Below, in pieces: positions 55,306-64,000 of a stretch of 64,000 bases of DNA. Both the position numbers and the translations under genes were made by a program. The notes beneath the pieces are model-generated. The model was not told the DNA's origin. It made no database searches and saw only the letters and a program-made list of their open reading frames with translations. Position 1 is the first letter of the stretch. The number at the start of each line of letters is the position of its first letter. Source of the DNA: Gammaproteobacteria bacterium (GTDB lineage: Bacteria > Pseudomonadota > Gammaproteobacteria > Pseudomonadales > Pseudomonadaceae); NCBI GenBank assembly GCA_903970465.1, contig CAJCIO010000036.1:1-64000 (forward strand), written 5' to 3'.

Positions 55306-56484
55306 TCAGATCACTCCAGCGGCTTTGCGGGGCGGGACTGCGCGCAGCGGGCCCAATACGCTCTGGTTATCGGCACCGAGGCGCGGCGCGGCCTGGCTGG
55401 GCAAGGTCTCGCCGGGGCAACGAATCGGGCAGGCAAGGGTCTTGATAGTGCCCCGCGCCGGGTGCGCGGATTCGACGATCAGGCCCTGGGCACGGGCAAA
55501 CGGATTATCCAGCGCCTGCCCGACATCGTTGACCGGCGCGGCAGGCACCTGACCGGCAAAATGCTTGAGCCATTGCTCGGTGGTAGCGGTCATCAGCACG
55601 GCATCGAGCTCCTCGGTGAGCTGATCGCGGTGCGCCAGGCGGGCCTTGAAGTTGCAGTAGCGCGGGTCGCTGGCCCACTCCGGACGGTCGATCAGTTGCG
55701 CCAGTATGCCCCAGAACTTTTCCTTGTTGCACATGATGAACATCCAGCCGTCCTGGGTCCGGTACATCTGGCTGGGGGTCAGCGACGGGTGTGCGGAGCG
55801 CGGCGCACGGTCGGTCTTGATGCCGTCGTTGAGGTACCAGGTGCCCAGGTAATTGAGGTTGTGCATGGCCACGTCATACAGACTCACATCGATATCCCTG
55901 CCGATGCCGGTAGCCCGCGCGCCCACCAGGGCCGCCAGCAGGGCCAGAGCCGCAGTGGTGCCGGTCATCATGTCGATGATCGAGATGCCGAAGCGCGCCG
56001 GCGGGCCGCCGGGCTCCCCTGTGATGGCGCAATAGCCGGCTTCGGCCTGCATCAGGTAGTCGTAGCCCGGCCAGGCCTTGCGCTCGCCCTCGCGGCCATA
56101 GGCCGACAGGTGCGCGCACACCAGCTTCGGGTTGTGCTCGGCAAGGTCCGCGTAGGTCAAGCCGAGCTTGGCCGGCAGGTCGCCGCGCAGGTTGTCGTAG
56201 AGCGCGTCGGCGGTCTTGATCAGTTCGATCAAGGTGGCCTTGTCGGCCGGGTCCTTGAGGTTGAGGGTTACGCTTTTTTTATTGCGATTGAAGGACTGGA
56301 AAAAATGGCTGTCGCCTTCTTCGAAAAAATATGGCCCGACCGCACGACCGACTTCGCCGCCTTCCACCGGGTTTTCGACCTTGATCACCTCGGCGCCGAG
56401 ATCGGCCAGGTGCTGGGTGCCGAACGGGCCGGCACCGTATTGTTCGACAGCGATGATGCGCACACCGGCAAGGGGCAGGCTCAT
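55306..56484 (-). CDS. CaiB/BaiF family CoA-transferase
   Basis: The 392-residue family III CoA-transferase has the usual start LAGVRIIAVEQYGAGPFG, a nucleotide loop LNRNKKS-type NRNKKSVTLNLK, the catalytic Asp in WPGYDYLMQAEAG (about residue 143) and GGPPARFGISIIDMMTG. It moves CoA between carboxylic acids. In the itaconate locus the matching gene (Ict) makes itaconyl-CoA. It overlaps the dehydrogenase gene by 4 bases. Confidence 0.9.
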   Translation of the reverse strand: MSLPLAGVRIIAVEQYGAGPFGTQHLADLGAEVIKVENPVEGGEVGRAVGPYFFEEGDSHFFQSFNRNKKSVTLNLKDPADKATLIELIKTADALYDNLRGDLPAKLGLTYADLAEHNPKLVCAHLSAYGREGERKAWPGYDYLMQAEAGYCAITGEPGGPPARFGISIIDMMTGTTAALALLAALVGARATGIGRDIDVSLYDVAMHNLNYLGTWYLNDGIKTDRAPRSAHPSLTPSQMYRTQDGWMFIMCNKEKFWGILAQLIDRPEWASDPRYCNFKARLAHRDQLTEELDAVLMTATTEQWLKHFAGQVPAAPVNDVGQALDNPFARAQGLIVESAHPARGTIKTLACPIRCPGETLPSQAAPRLGADNQSVLGPLRAVPPRKAAGVI

Positions 56485-57632
56485 ACCGGATTCCTCTCCA
56501 TCAGTTGACGGGCAATGATGATGCGCTGCATTTCGTTGGTGCCTTCGCCGATGGTCAACAGCGGCGCGTCGCGGTACAGACGCTCGACGTTGTACTCCTT
56601 GGAGTAGCCGTAGCCGCCATGAATACGCATGGCTTCAATGGCGTTCTCAAGGGCCGCTTCGGTGGCGAAGTACTTGGCCATGCCGGCTTCCATGTCACAC
56701 CGCAGGCCCTTGTCATAGGCGTTGGCGGCTGATTCGGTGAGCAGCCGCGCCGCTTCGACGCGGGTGGCCATTTCGCCAAGCTTGAGCTGGATGGCCTGGT
56801 GTTCGCAGATCGGTTTGCCGAAAGTCTTGCGGGTCTGCGAATAGCTGGTGGCTTCTTGCAGCGCGGCGCGGGCAACCCCGACTCCCCGCGCGGCAACGTT
56901 GATGCGGCCCAGTTCCAGCCCCGACAGCACCTGCTTGAGGCCTATCCCTTCGACGCCGCCGATCAGGCAATTGACCGGCACCTTGAAGTCTTCGAACACC
57001 AGTTCGCAGGTGTCGATGCCTTTGTAGCCGAGTTTCTCCAGCTTGCGCGCGACCTTGAAGCCTGGGCCTTTCTCCGCGATCAGCCAGCTCATGCCCTTGT
57101 GGCGAGGCTGGGCGGTGGTGTCGGTCTTGACCAGCAACGCTACTACGTGACCATGCAGGCTGTTGGTGATCCAGGTCTTGGCGCCGTTGACGATGTAGTG
57201 ATCGCCCTCGCGCCGTGCGGTAGTGCGAATGGCTTGCAGGTCGGTGCCGGTGTCGGGCTCGGTAAAGCCCACGGCGGCGCGCATTTCGCCGGTGGCCAGG
57301 CGCGGCAGGTAATACTCTTTCTGCCAGTCGGTGCCGTGGCGGTGGATGGCGCTCGCCACGATCAGGTGCGAATTGATGATCCCCGAGAGCGACATCCAGG
57401 TGCAGGAGATGCGCTCGACGATCTTCGCGTAGGTGGAGGTCGACAGCCCCAGGCCGCCATATTCAGGCGGGATGATGCAGCCGAACAGGCCCATGGCTTT
57501 CATCTTTTCGACCATCTCTTCGGGGTAGATGTCGTTTTTTTCCAGCTCGTGGACGTAGGGTTTGGCCTCGACCTCAAGGAAGCGGTCGACGGCGTTGAGG
57601 ATCATGCTTTCCTGTTCGTCGTATTCGTTCAT
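56481..57632 (-). CDS. acyl-CoA dehydrogenase
   Basis: The 383-residue flavoprotein has FGCIIPPEYGGLG (about residue 50), VGFTEPDTGTD for FAD and substrate, WITNSLHG, RKTFGKPICEHQAIQ, HGGYGYSKEY and the catalytic Glu in TIGEGTNEMQR. It oxidises an acyl-CoA to the 2,3-enoyl form. Between MmgE/PrpD (19-base gap) and CaiB (4-base overlap) it belongs to the same operon; the same gene type is in the P. aeruginosa itaconate locus. Confidence 0.93.
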   Translation of the reverse strand: MNEYDEQESMILNAVDRFLEVEAKPYVHELEKNDIYPEEMVEKMKAMGLFGCIIPPEYGGLGLSTSTYAKIVERISCTWMSLSGIINSHLIVASAIHRHGTDWQKEYYLPRLATGEMRAAVGFTEPDTGTDLQAIRTTARREGDHYIVNGAKTWITNSLHGHVVALLVKTDTTAQPRHKGMSWLIAEKGPGFKVARKLEKLGYKGIDTCELVFEDFKVPVNCLIGGVEGIGLKQVLSGLELGRINVAARGVGVARAALQEATSYSQTRKTFGKPICEHQAIQLKLGEMATRVEAARLLTESAANAYDKGLRCDMEAGMAKYFATEAALENAIEAMRIHGGYGYSKEYNVERLYRDAPLLTIGEGTNEMQRIIIARQLMERNPV

Positions 57633-57651
57633 GATGGGTTTCCTTATGGCT

Positions 57652-59043
57652 TCAAACGCGGGCCGTCAGTGCCTGGGAGCAGGCGCGGGCAGGGCGGTCT
57701 TCGAGGTTGAGGACGGCATCGAGGAGGGCGTCGACGCGTTGTGGTGATTGGGTCGTGGCGGCGTTCTCGCGGAATTTCTCGACGATCTCGGCATTGCTCA
57801 ATGGCCGGTCGCTGCTGCCGCGATTGATCGCTTCACGGTGGCGCAGCACGCGGCCATCGTTGAGGGTGACCACCACTTCCCCGGAGTAATGACGCGGGAA
57901 GCCGGAGGCCGGGTCGATGGCGTATTCGACCTTGTCGGCCAGGGCCAGCACCTGGGGGTCGGTCAGCGCCTGGGCTTCTTGTTCGACAAGGCCGTAGCGC
58001 CCGCGCAGCAGACCGCTGGCCACCGCATAGGGGATGCTGAACTGCGCTTCGTAGCTGTTTTTTGGCCGGCGTTTGCTGGCCACCGGCTCGCAGACGATGC
58101 CGACGGTTTCCTTGGGCACCAGGGCGATGATGCTGCGCACGTCTTCGCTGCGCACACCTTGCTGGCGCAGTTGCATGGCGGCGTCGGCGCAGGCGTGGGT
58201 GAAGTGGCAGGCGGGTAGCGGCTTGACCGCCACTTGGGTGACCTCCCAGACTTCGCCCAGATCGGCCGTGGCCAGGCTGTAGTCGCATTCTGCGGCGCGG
58301 TCGCCGAGGTGGCTGTTGAACAGTCCGAAGCGGCCCTCGTAGGTGGCTTTCGGGCCAATGAAGCCTTGGCGTGCCAAGGTAGCTGCGGTGAGTCCGGCGA
58401 CGCCGGCCCAGCCTGGATGCAGGCGTTTGGTCCAGGCACCGTCTTCAAGGAACTCCAGGCTGCCGGACGCAGTGCTCAGGGCGATGCCTTGGGCATGGGC
58501 CAGTTGCGCGGCGCTCTGGCCTTGCAGCTTGCCGGCGATCACCGCGCAGGCGAAGGCACCGACCAGCCCGGTGGGATGAAAGCCGACCTGATGGAAGCCG
58601 CCTTTGGCCACCGAGGCGATGCGCGTAGCCAGCTCCATGCCGACCACGTAGGCACACAGCAGGTCCGCGCCGCTGACGCCCAGCTTGGCCGCTACCCCGA
58701 GTGCCGTCGGGTAGCAACTGGCCGTGGCGTGGATCACGCCGCGACCGTGGGTGTCGTCGTAATCCAGGCCGTGTACCAGCACGCCATTGAGCAAAATTGC
58801 GTCGCGCAACGACAGCTTGGCGCCCATGGCGATCACGTCGCTGTCGCCTTCACCCAACTCGCGTGCCGCATTGAGCGTGCGTTGGGCGAACTCGTAGCCG
58901 GTCGAGGCGCAGGCGATGCCCGTGGCGTCGAGCATCAGGTGGCAGGCGCGCTCCCGCACGTGCGCCGGGATATCGTCGGGGCGCAGTTGCGCCGCAAATC
59001 CCCCGAGCTGTTCGGCCAGGGTGGTGGACTGAGCAGTGTTCAT
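57652..59043 (-). CDS. MmgE/PrpD family protein
   Basis: The 463-residue protein belongs to the 2-methylcitrate dehydratase-like fold (LLNGVLVHGLDYDDTHGRG near residue 90, GFHPTGLVGAFACAV near residue 160, KPLPACHFTHACADA near residue 280). Family members dehydrate or isomerise tricarboxylic or C5 dicarboxylic acids. It overlaps the MFS gene by 4 bases. Its substrate here is not known; a PrpD-like gene is also present in the P. aeruginosa itaconate locus. Confidence 0.9.
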   Translation of the reverse strand: MNTAQSTTLAEQLGGFAAQLRPDDIPAHVRERACHLMLDATGIACASTGYEFAQRTLNAARELGEGDSDVIAMGAKLSLRDAILLNGVLVHGLDYDDTHGRGVIHATASCYPTALGVAAKLGVSGADLLCAYVVGMELATRIASVAKGGFHQVGFHPTGLVGAFACAVIAGKLQGQSAAQLAHAQGIALSTASGSLEFLEDGAWTKRLHPGWAGVAGLTAATLARQGFIGPKATYEGRFGLFNSHLGDRAAECDYSLATADLGEVWEVTQVAVKPLPACHFTHACADAAMQLRQQGVRSEDVRSIIALVPKETVGIVCEPVASKRRPKNSYEAQFSIPYAVASGLLRGRYGLVEQEAQALTDPQVLALADKVEYAIDPASGFPRHYSGEVVVTLNDGRVLRHREAINRGSSDRPLSNAEIVEKFRENAATTQSPQRVDALLDAVLNLEDRPARACSQALTARV

Positions 59044-60431
59044 CGGCTTTCTCCGGCGGTGCTGTGCAGGGCGCGACGCAGGCGCTTGCTGTCAGCGCCG
59101 GGGGCGATGTCTTCCAGCGTGCTCTGGTTGGTATCGACGCCCAGCAGCAGAATCGCCAGGGCCATCAGCAACAGGCAGCTGGAGACCATCGCCAGTACGC
59201 CGATCAGGCCGAAGTTGGCAAACAGGATCACCGCCAGGTACGAGGTGGCCATCGACGCCAGCCGTCCGCAGACACCCGCCGTGCCGGTACCGCGCAGCCG
59301 AAGGTGGGTGGGGAACAGCTCCGGGACGTAGCCGAACAGGCCGAAGGTGACGATGGTGTAGATGCAGGTCACCAGGGCAAAACCGACGCCGGTGATACTC
59401 ACCGCGCTGGTCATGTTCGGGTAGATGATGCCCAGCACGATGGCCAGCACCGCGAACAGCACCAGGCCACGAGCGCGACCCAAACGGTCGGCGATGGCCA
59501 GGCCGAGCAAGGCACCGGCCGGCGCGCCGAACGACATCAGTGTGGTAAAGCCCAGCGACTTGACCACGGTCAGCCCTTCACTGACGAAGAAGGTCGGCAG
59601 CCAGGCAACGAAGCCATACACGGCGACGTTGACGGCGATCGCCGTCATGGCCGCAGTCAGGGTGCGCGGCAGGATGGCGCGGCTGAACAGCGCGCTGAAA
59701 GGCGCTTTCGGGGTTTCGAGGTTTTGCGTGCGCGGGCAATCGGCGATCGCGCCGTGCTGGGCGATCACCTTCGCCTCGATGTCGCTCACCGTGCGCTCGG
59801 CATCTTCCAGCCGCCCTTGGGATTCCAGCCAGCGCGGCGATTCGGGCATGCGATGGCGCAACACCCAGATGATCACCGCGCCGACCCCGGCAATGGCGAA
59901 CATCCAGCGCCAGCCCAGGTTGGGGATCACCACGTAGCCGATCGATGTGGCCAACACCAGGCCGGAGTTGACGATCAGTGCCAGCAACGAGATCCAGCGT
60001 CCGCGGAACTGCGGCGGGATGAATTCGCTCAGGGTGCCGGCGGCGATCACCAGTTCGGCGCCCAGACCGATGCCCATGATGAAGCGCAGGCCGGTCAGGG
60101 TTTCGATATTCGGCGCAAAGCAGGCGGCCAGCGAGGCGAGGCCGAACAGCAACAGGTTGAATTGATAGGAGGCGCGGCGCCCTAGGTGATCTCCCAGCCA
60201 ACCGGCCAGTGCGGCACCGATGACCATGCCGAAGAAACCGGCGGAGACGAACAGCGCGTTCTGCGCCAGGGTCGAAAACCCTTCCTTGAACATTGCCGCG
60301 CTGACACCGCCGGCAATGTATACGTCATAGGCATCGATGCAGGCCCCTGCGCTGATCAGGCCGAGGATTTTCCAGTGGAAGCGCGACAAGGGCAGCCTGT
60401 CGAGGCGGGCGCCTGAGCTCACGTTAGTCAT
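59040..60431 (-). CDS. MFS transporter, acid:proton or sugar porter type
   Basis: The 463-residue protein has 12 membrane helices, with DAYDVYIAGGVSAAMF in helix 1, GWLGDHLGRRASYQ in loop 2-3 and FGYVPELFPTHLRLRGTG in the second half, typical of carriers for organic acids. The ATG at 60431 has GGAG upstream; a GTG at 60434 is possible. It replaces the TRAP transporter that serves the related locus in P. aeruginosa. Confidence 0.88.
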   Translation of the reverse strand: MTNVSSGARLDRLPLSRFHWKILGLISAGACIDAYDVYIAGGVSAAMFKEGFSTLAQNALFVSAGFFGMVIGAALAGWLGDHLGRRASYQFNLLLFGLASLAACFAPNIETLTGLRFIMGIGLGAELVIAAGTLSEFIPPQFRGRWISLLALIVNSGLVLATSIGYVVIPNLGWRWMFAIAGVGAVIIWVLRHRMPESPRWLESQGRLEDAERTVSDIEAKVIAQHGAIADCPRTQNLETPKAPFSALFSRAILPRTLTAAMTAIAVNVAVYGFVAWLPTFFVSEGLTVVKSLGFTTLMSFGAPAGALLGLAIADRLGRARGLVLFAVLAIVLGIIYPNMTSAVSITGVGFALVTCIYTIVTFGLFGYVPELFPTHLRLRGTGTAGVCGRLASMATSYLAVILFANFGLIGVLAMVSSCLLLMALAILLLGVDTNQSTLEDIAPGADSKRLRRALHSTAGESR

Positions 60432-60486
60432 CACAGCACTCTCCAGTTGTTGTTTTTGGCGGAGGTATCGCTATTGGATGTCGGGG

Positions 60487-60999
60487 TCAGCGGTTGTTCT
60501 CGCCTCCATTTTCGAAGCCGACTCGGGCGATCAGCGCGGTGCGGATGAAGTCCATCACCGCAGTGCCGTCCTGCTTGAAGGCGCGGGTCTTGACGGTGAC
60601 GATGCCTTGGGTGGGCCGGGATTTGGACTCGCGTTTTTCCAGGACTTCGGATTCGGCGTAGAGGGTGTCGCCGCAGAACACCGGGGCGGTCAGGTTGATC
60701 TCTTTCCAGCCGAGGTTGGCGATGGCCTTGCCGCTGACGTCGTTGACGGTCATGCCCAGCACCACCGCGACGGTCAGGCCACTGTTGACCAGCAACTGGC
60801 CGAATTCGCTTTTGGCCGCGTAGGCGGCGTCGCAGTGCATGGGGTGGAAGTTCATGGTCAGCAGGGAGAAGTGGATGTTGTCCGCTTCGGTCAGGGTGCG
60901 GCCAGGGCGGTGTTCATAGACGTCACCGACGGTAAATTCTTCGAAGAAGCGGCCGTAGCTCGCGCGGTAGCGTTGCGGACTGATTTCGATGGCGCCCAT
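60487..60999 (-). CDS. MaoC-family enoyl-CoA hydratase
   Basis: The 170-residue hot-dog protein has the MaoC hydratase signature: NIHFSLLTMNFHPMHCDAAYA, with Asp and His in the catalytic pair (Asp-x4-His pattern near residues 40-53), then GLTVAVVLGMTVNDVSG. It hydrates a 2-enoyl-CoA. In an itaconate-type route it would hydrate itaconyl- or mesaconyl-CoA to citramalyl-CoA for the CitE lyase. It is the first gene of the operon. Confidence 0.88.
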   Translation of the reverse strand: MGAIEISPQRYRASYGRFFEEFTVGDVYEHRPGRTLTEADNIHFSLLTMNFHPMHCDAAYAAKSEFGQLLVNSGLTVAVVLGMTVNDVSGKAIANLGWKEINLTAPVFCGDTLYAESEVLEKRESKSRPTQGIVTVKTRAFKQDGTAVMDFIRTALIARVGFENGGENNR

Positions 61000-61032
61000 G
61001 CGGGAGGTCCTCTTGTTTTTGTTTGTTATCCG

Positions 61033-61046
61033 GTTGTCCGGACAAC
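61033..61046. promoter_or_regulatory. 14-bp palindrome, candidate GntR operator
   Basis: GTTGTCCGGACAAC is a perfect palindrome 34 bases upstream of the maoC start. TTGTCCGGACAA fits the TxGTC-NN-GACxA pattern of HutC-type GntR operators such as TGGTCTAGACCA. Confidence 0.65.
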
Positions 61047-61258
61047 TGCAACATTAGCTTGCTGCGCACGGGCGTCAAATGCGTGGTTTGCGACCTGCGC
61101 CAGCACGGCTGGCGATCGTTGAATGCGGCGGGCTCTGGACGGGCGGTTTCGGAGAGAAAATACCGTTGGTCGCCCGGCGAGAAACTCGTGACGTCAGGAT
61201 GATCGAATTACCGTTGAGAACGCTTCCAGTCTGTCGCCGCAGGATCACGGAGAGCCCC

Positions 61259-61849
61259 ATGGCCATCGCCCGACGTCACTTCACTACATTCACTGCGCTG
61301 GGTTTGTTTGGCGCCGGAGGACTTTCAATGAAGCAGGCCATGGCCGCCCCCGCCGTGCAGACGCTCATGCTCGAGCGCAATGGTGGTATCCCCAACAATC
61401 CCATGTTGCCGGTGCTGATCTATCCGGCGGCGATCCCGTCCACCGGTACTGATCCGGCCACGTTGTTCGAGCGGACCTTCAAGGCCAACGGCTGGCCACC
61501 GCAATGGCGCTATGGGGTGTTTACCTATCACCACTATCACGTCCATGGGCACGAGGTATTGGGGGTGTACGCCGGCCATGCGCGGCTCATGCTCGGTGGG
61601 CCTGATGGGCATGTGGTGGAGGTCAGGGCGGGTGATGTGCTGTTGCTGCCGGCGGGCACCGGTCATTGCAACCTTGGTTCGAGCGACGACTTCATGGTGG
61701 TGGGCGCCTACCCGCCGGGGCAGGAAGGCGATATCAACCGCGACCCGGTGACGGATGCGCAGATCGCGCAGATTGCCAAGTTGCCGTTTCCAAACAGTGA
61801 TCCGGTGCTGGGGAGCGGGGGTGGGGTGGTGAAGCTGTGGCGCGGATGA
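61259..61849 (+). CDS. secreted cupin-domain protein
   Basis: The 196-residue precursor has an N-terminal export signal with RR (MAIARRHFTTFTALGLF; possibly Tat) cleaved after AMAAP (about residue 28). The cupin part has a metal motif YHHYHVHGHEVLG and GDVLLLPAGTGHCN. GGAGAG precedes the ATG at 61259. It resembles cupins of unknown role that bind metal in the periplasm. It is divergent from the CoA operon. Confidence 0.8.
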   Translation: MAIARRHFTTFTALGLFGAGGLSMKQAMAAPAVQTLMLERNGGIPNNPMLPVLIYPAAIPSTGTDPATLFERTFKANGWPPQWRYGVFTYHHYHVHGHEVLGVYAGHARLMLGGPDGHVVEVRAGDVLLLPAGTGHCNLGSSDDFMVVGAYPPGQEGDINRDPVTDAQIAQIAKLPFPNSDPVLGSGGGVVKLWRG

Positions 61850-61998
61850 GCCGCCGCGCCCCTGTGCAGGTCATCGAACCTGTGCGATGCCATCGGTGGG
61901 TGGAGTGCGCAATGCTCCGATAACCTGTATCGGATGACTCATCAGGGACGGCGCTTGGCTCGGCAATGGCGCTGGAGCGTAGAGATTATCCTCGGACA

Positions 61999-62030
61999 AA
62001 AAACACCCCGGCGATAGCTCGTCGGGGTGC
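61999..62030 (-). terminator. Rho-independent terminator of the small hypothetical gene
   Basis: CACCCCG and CGGGGTG (7 bp) with a 12-nt loop are followed on the minus strand by TTTTTTG. It lies 43 bases beyond the stop of the gene at 62073-62393. Confidence 0.88.
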
Positions 62031-62072
62031 AGGCCATGTGGCACAGTGTGCCATGCCATATACGCCTGGGGA

Positions 62073-62393
62073 TCAGCAATAGCGATCAACCACTTTGACT
62101 TCCTTGACCTCACCCCAGACGCCTTCCAGCGTCTGCAGCACGCGGCCGACATACTCGGTATCCGCAGCGGCCTTTTTGCCCAGGTAGCCCTGGCCACGGC
62201 GGTACATCTTCAACCGTGCGCGCATGTTTGGTCTGGTCTGTTCGAACTCGCTTTCGCCAGGGTGGTCGGCCAGGCGGTCGATGTGCACATCGCCGTCTTC
62301 GCAGACCCACAAGATATGGCAGTCGACAGTGTCGCGCTGCTGCGCGATGAGGTGTGCGAGTTGTTCTACGGTAGGCTGATTGTTCAGGTTCAT
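62073..62393 (-). CDS. conserved hypothetical protein of 106 residues
   Basis: The protein starts MNLNNQPTVEQLAHLIAQQ, has DCHILWVCEDGDVHIDRL in the middle and a basic C-terminal half (RARLKMYRRGQGYLGKKAA). No family is recognised and no membrane segment is seen. AAGGGG precedes the ATG at 62393. A good terminator follows. The longer frame to 62477 has no support. Confidence 0.7.
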   Translation of the reverse strand: MNLNNQPTVEQLAHLIAQQRDTVDCHILWVCEDGDVHIDRLADHPGESEFEQTRPNMRARLKMYRRGQGYLGKKAAADTEYVGRVLQTLEGVWGEVKEVKVVDRYC

Positions 62394-62926
62394 CTGTAAC
62401 CCCTTTGACCACTTATTGATCTGTCTGTTGGTGAGCTCAAACATGGCACCCAATTGGCCAGTTGATCGGCGCTGCACGACGTCTGCGACAGCATTCGCCG
62501 GCGTATGCGGGTTGGCAGGGGGAAGAGAAGTAGTGACGATTCGGCATCGCTACATGATTGTCTGGTCGGGGCGGCGGGCGGATCTTCGGACACTGGTCGG
62601 CGGGGCCTTTCGGGCCTGCCCAAGCAGTATGAGAACATCTCGCCAGCACCGCGCGCCCCTTGCGGACGATCATGCCAGTCAGCTTCATCACGCTGCCTTG
62701 TGGGCAGTTCACATCACACAAAACGATTCGGCAGTTCGCCGAACCCCTTCACTTGTCCCTTGCCAGCGCTCCCGATCAGGGAGACGGCCTCATCATGCAA
62801 GGGCATTTGAAAGACGTCAATCATTTTTGTAGTGGAAAATAAATGTCACTACATATTGGCAGAAATGTCGTGTTACCCGCCGATAGGAGGGGGCGATGCC
62901 AAGGCGGCATCGACCCGCTGTGGTCT
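62394..62926. other. 530-base gap without recognisable gene
   Basis: Several short open frames exist on both strands, none with a good start or family resemblance. An inverted repeat GTAGTG-N12-CACTAC lies near 62831-62854. The base composition is lower in GC around 62820-62870 than in neighbours. I see no RNA gene or mobile element. Confidence 0.5.
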
Positions 62927-64000
62927 CTAGCGTTTGACGATAGAGACCCAGTTGGCGCCATTGCCCACGGGGGCCTGGGATTTGAGGGTCAGCTCGCCGC
63001 TATGGCCATCGATGGCGAAGACCGACACTTGGGTGGACTTCTCGCCGCTGCAGATGAGGAATTTGCTATCCGGTGTGATGCCGAAGCCGCGGGGTTGTTT
63101 TTCGGTCTTGAAGGTCTTGACGAAGGTCAGGGCGCCGTTGGCCTTGTTGACCTTGAAGAGCGACAAGACGCTGGAGGTCCGCTCGGAGGTGTAAAGGAAA
63201 TTGCCGTCCGGGGTGATGTGGATGTCGGCGGCCCAGATGTCGTTACTGTTATCGGCATGGGGCTGCATGCCGGGGGCCTTGACTCGGTCCGGGCCGCGCG
63301 GCGCACCGGGCACCAGCGTGGTGTCGGCGGGCAGACCGGCAGTCACTGCAATCTGGTGGAGTTGGCCGGTCTTGCTGTCCAGGGCATAGGTGATGACGCT
63401 GTCGTGCAGTTCACCCAGGACGTAGAAGAAGCGGTTGTCCGGGGACAGTTCGGTGTGCCGCGGGCCGATGCCCTGGGGGGCGGCAACCTTGGCGGGGTCG
63501 TTGGCGCTGACTTTTCCGGTCGCCGCATCGTAGCGGTATTGGTAGACCTGCTGGCCACCCAGATTCGCGACATACAGGTACTGATTGCTGTGGTCGATGC
63601 GCACGGAGTGGGCGTGTTGCTCGGTTTTGAGACTCTGTGTAGCGGGCCCGGTGACCACGCCGTTGACGATGGGATTGACGGTCATTACGTCATTGTCGTA
63701 CGACGACCCGAACAGTGATTTACCGGTGTTGTCGAGCGAGATATAGGCCAGCGATTCATCTACCGGGGTGGTTGCCAGCAGTGTCAGGTGGCCGTCCTGG
63801 GTGTCGATGGAATAGCTTTGCACGTTGTACGGCGTGGAGCGCACGGCAGCGTAAAGATGACGGCGATCCGGGCTGACTGTCATGGGCATGACGTTCTTGC
63901 CGCTGGTGACGGTCTGCACAGCGGTCAGCTCACCGCTCTGCTCGTTCATGCGGAAGGTCGAGAGCGTGCCGTCGGCGGCATTGGAAACGTAGACGAATGT
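62927..64000 (-). CDS. lactonase family protein (6-phosphogluconolactonase/YbhE-like beta-propeller), 5' end outside window
   Basis: The reading frame is open to the right edge, so at least 357 residues lie in the window and the N-terminus is missing. Repeated blades such as ISLDNTGKSLFGSSYDNDV, VRIDHSNQYLYVANLGGQQV and ITPDSKFLICSGEKSTQVSVF are typical of the seven-bladed YbhE/Pgl family. Related proteins hydrolyse 6-phosphogluconolactone or other lactones. Cellular location cannot be told without the start. Confidence 0.85.
   Translation of the reverse strand, partial: TFVYVSNAADGTLSTFRMNEQSGELTAVQTVTSGKNVMPMTVSPDRRHLYAAVRSTPYNVQSYSIDTQDGHLTLLATTPVDESLAYISLDNTGKSLFGSSYDNDVMTVNPIVNGVVTGPATQSLKTEQHAHSVRIDHSNQYLYVANLGGQQVYQYRYDAATGKVSANDPAKVAAPQGIGPRHTELSPDNRFFYVLGELHDSVITYALDSKTGQLHQIAVTAGLPADTTLVPGAPRGPDRVKAPGMQPHADNSNDIWAADIHITPDGNFLYTSERTSSVLSLFKVNKANGALTFVKTFKTEKQPRGFGITPDSKFLICSGEKSTQVSVFAIDGHSGELTLKSQAPVGNGANWVSIVKR

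Noticed and set aside
54526..56508. 660-codon plus-strand open frame opposite GntR and CaiB genes
   Set aside because: Antisense shadow of two clearly recognised genes.
62505..62810. 101-codon plus-strand open frame in the gap before the lactonase gene
   Set aside because: No ribosome binding site, odd composition and overlap with other equally long frames.

Overview
This window looks like a chromosomal segment of a Pseudomonas species of the fluorescens/putida type. The DNA is GC-rich, REP-type hairpins (GCGGGCAAGCCTTGCTCC and relatives) sit between genes, and the block uup - usp - fadB - fadA - DUF1653 - topA - sulA - lexA - psrA - nagZ follows the gene order I know from P. aeruginosa (PA3019 down to PA3005). 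No phage, insertion sequence, integrase, CRISPR array or rRNA operon is visible.

Layout. 1-500: a stretch of nested inverted repeats beside a tRNA-Pro(CGG). 700-9670: a small lipoprotein, molybdenum-cofactor genes (mobA, moaB, moeA), a GDP-mannose enzyme, a YegS lipid kinase, a LuxR-type response regulator, a histidine-less HPt-like protein, CheV and a MOSC protein. 9800-26217: the conserved core with a soluble lytic transglycosylase, Uup, a universal stress protein, the FadBA beta-oxidation complex, topoisomerase I, SulA-LexA, PsrA and NagZ.

From about 26220 the window becomes accessory. It holds tauABC with a divergent flavin monooxygenase; a katB-ankB pair whose first ribosome binding site lies in an 11-bp hairpin; a Septu/retron-type PtuAB anti-phage pair with a possible frameshift at its end; a second nitrate/sulfonate-type ABC cassette; and a sugar-acid catabolic divergon with two perfect 19-bp palindromes between its arms. 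Next come an orphan choline/betaine-binding protein, an ECF sigma/anti-sigma/Spy-like operon between two YXWGXW proteins, gamma-glutamyltransferase, and small membrane and lipoproteins. The last part is a seven-gene CoA operon (MaoC hydratase, MFS, MmgE/PrpD, acyl-CoA dehydrogenase, CaiB transferase, GntR, CitE lyase) that resembles the P. aeruginosa itaconate locus and has a 14-bp palindrome before its first gene. The window ends in a cupin gene, a short hypothetical gene and a lactonase gene cut by the right edge.

How the genes work together: PsrA (fatty-acid sensor) with FadBA; LexA with SulA in the SOS response; Tau transport with flavin-dependent desulfonation or an equivalent reaction; sugar-acid import with an oxidising and hydrolysing pathway; and dicarboxylate-CoA activation, hydration and cleavage. 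The strongest leads for new biology are the PtuAB variant, the katB leader hairpin, the 19-bp palindromes with no adjacent regulator, the orphan minus-strand terminator upstream of fadB, and the nested repeats at the left edge.
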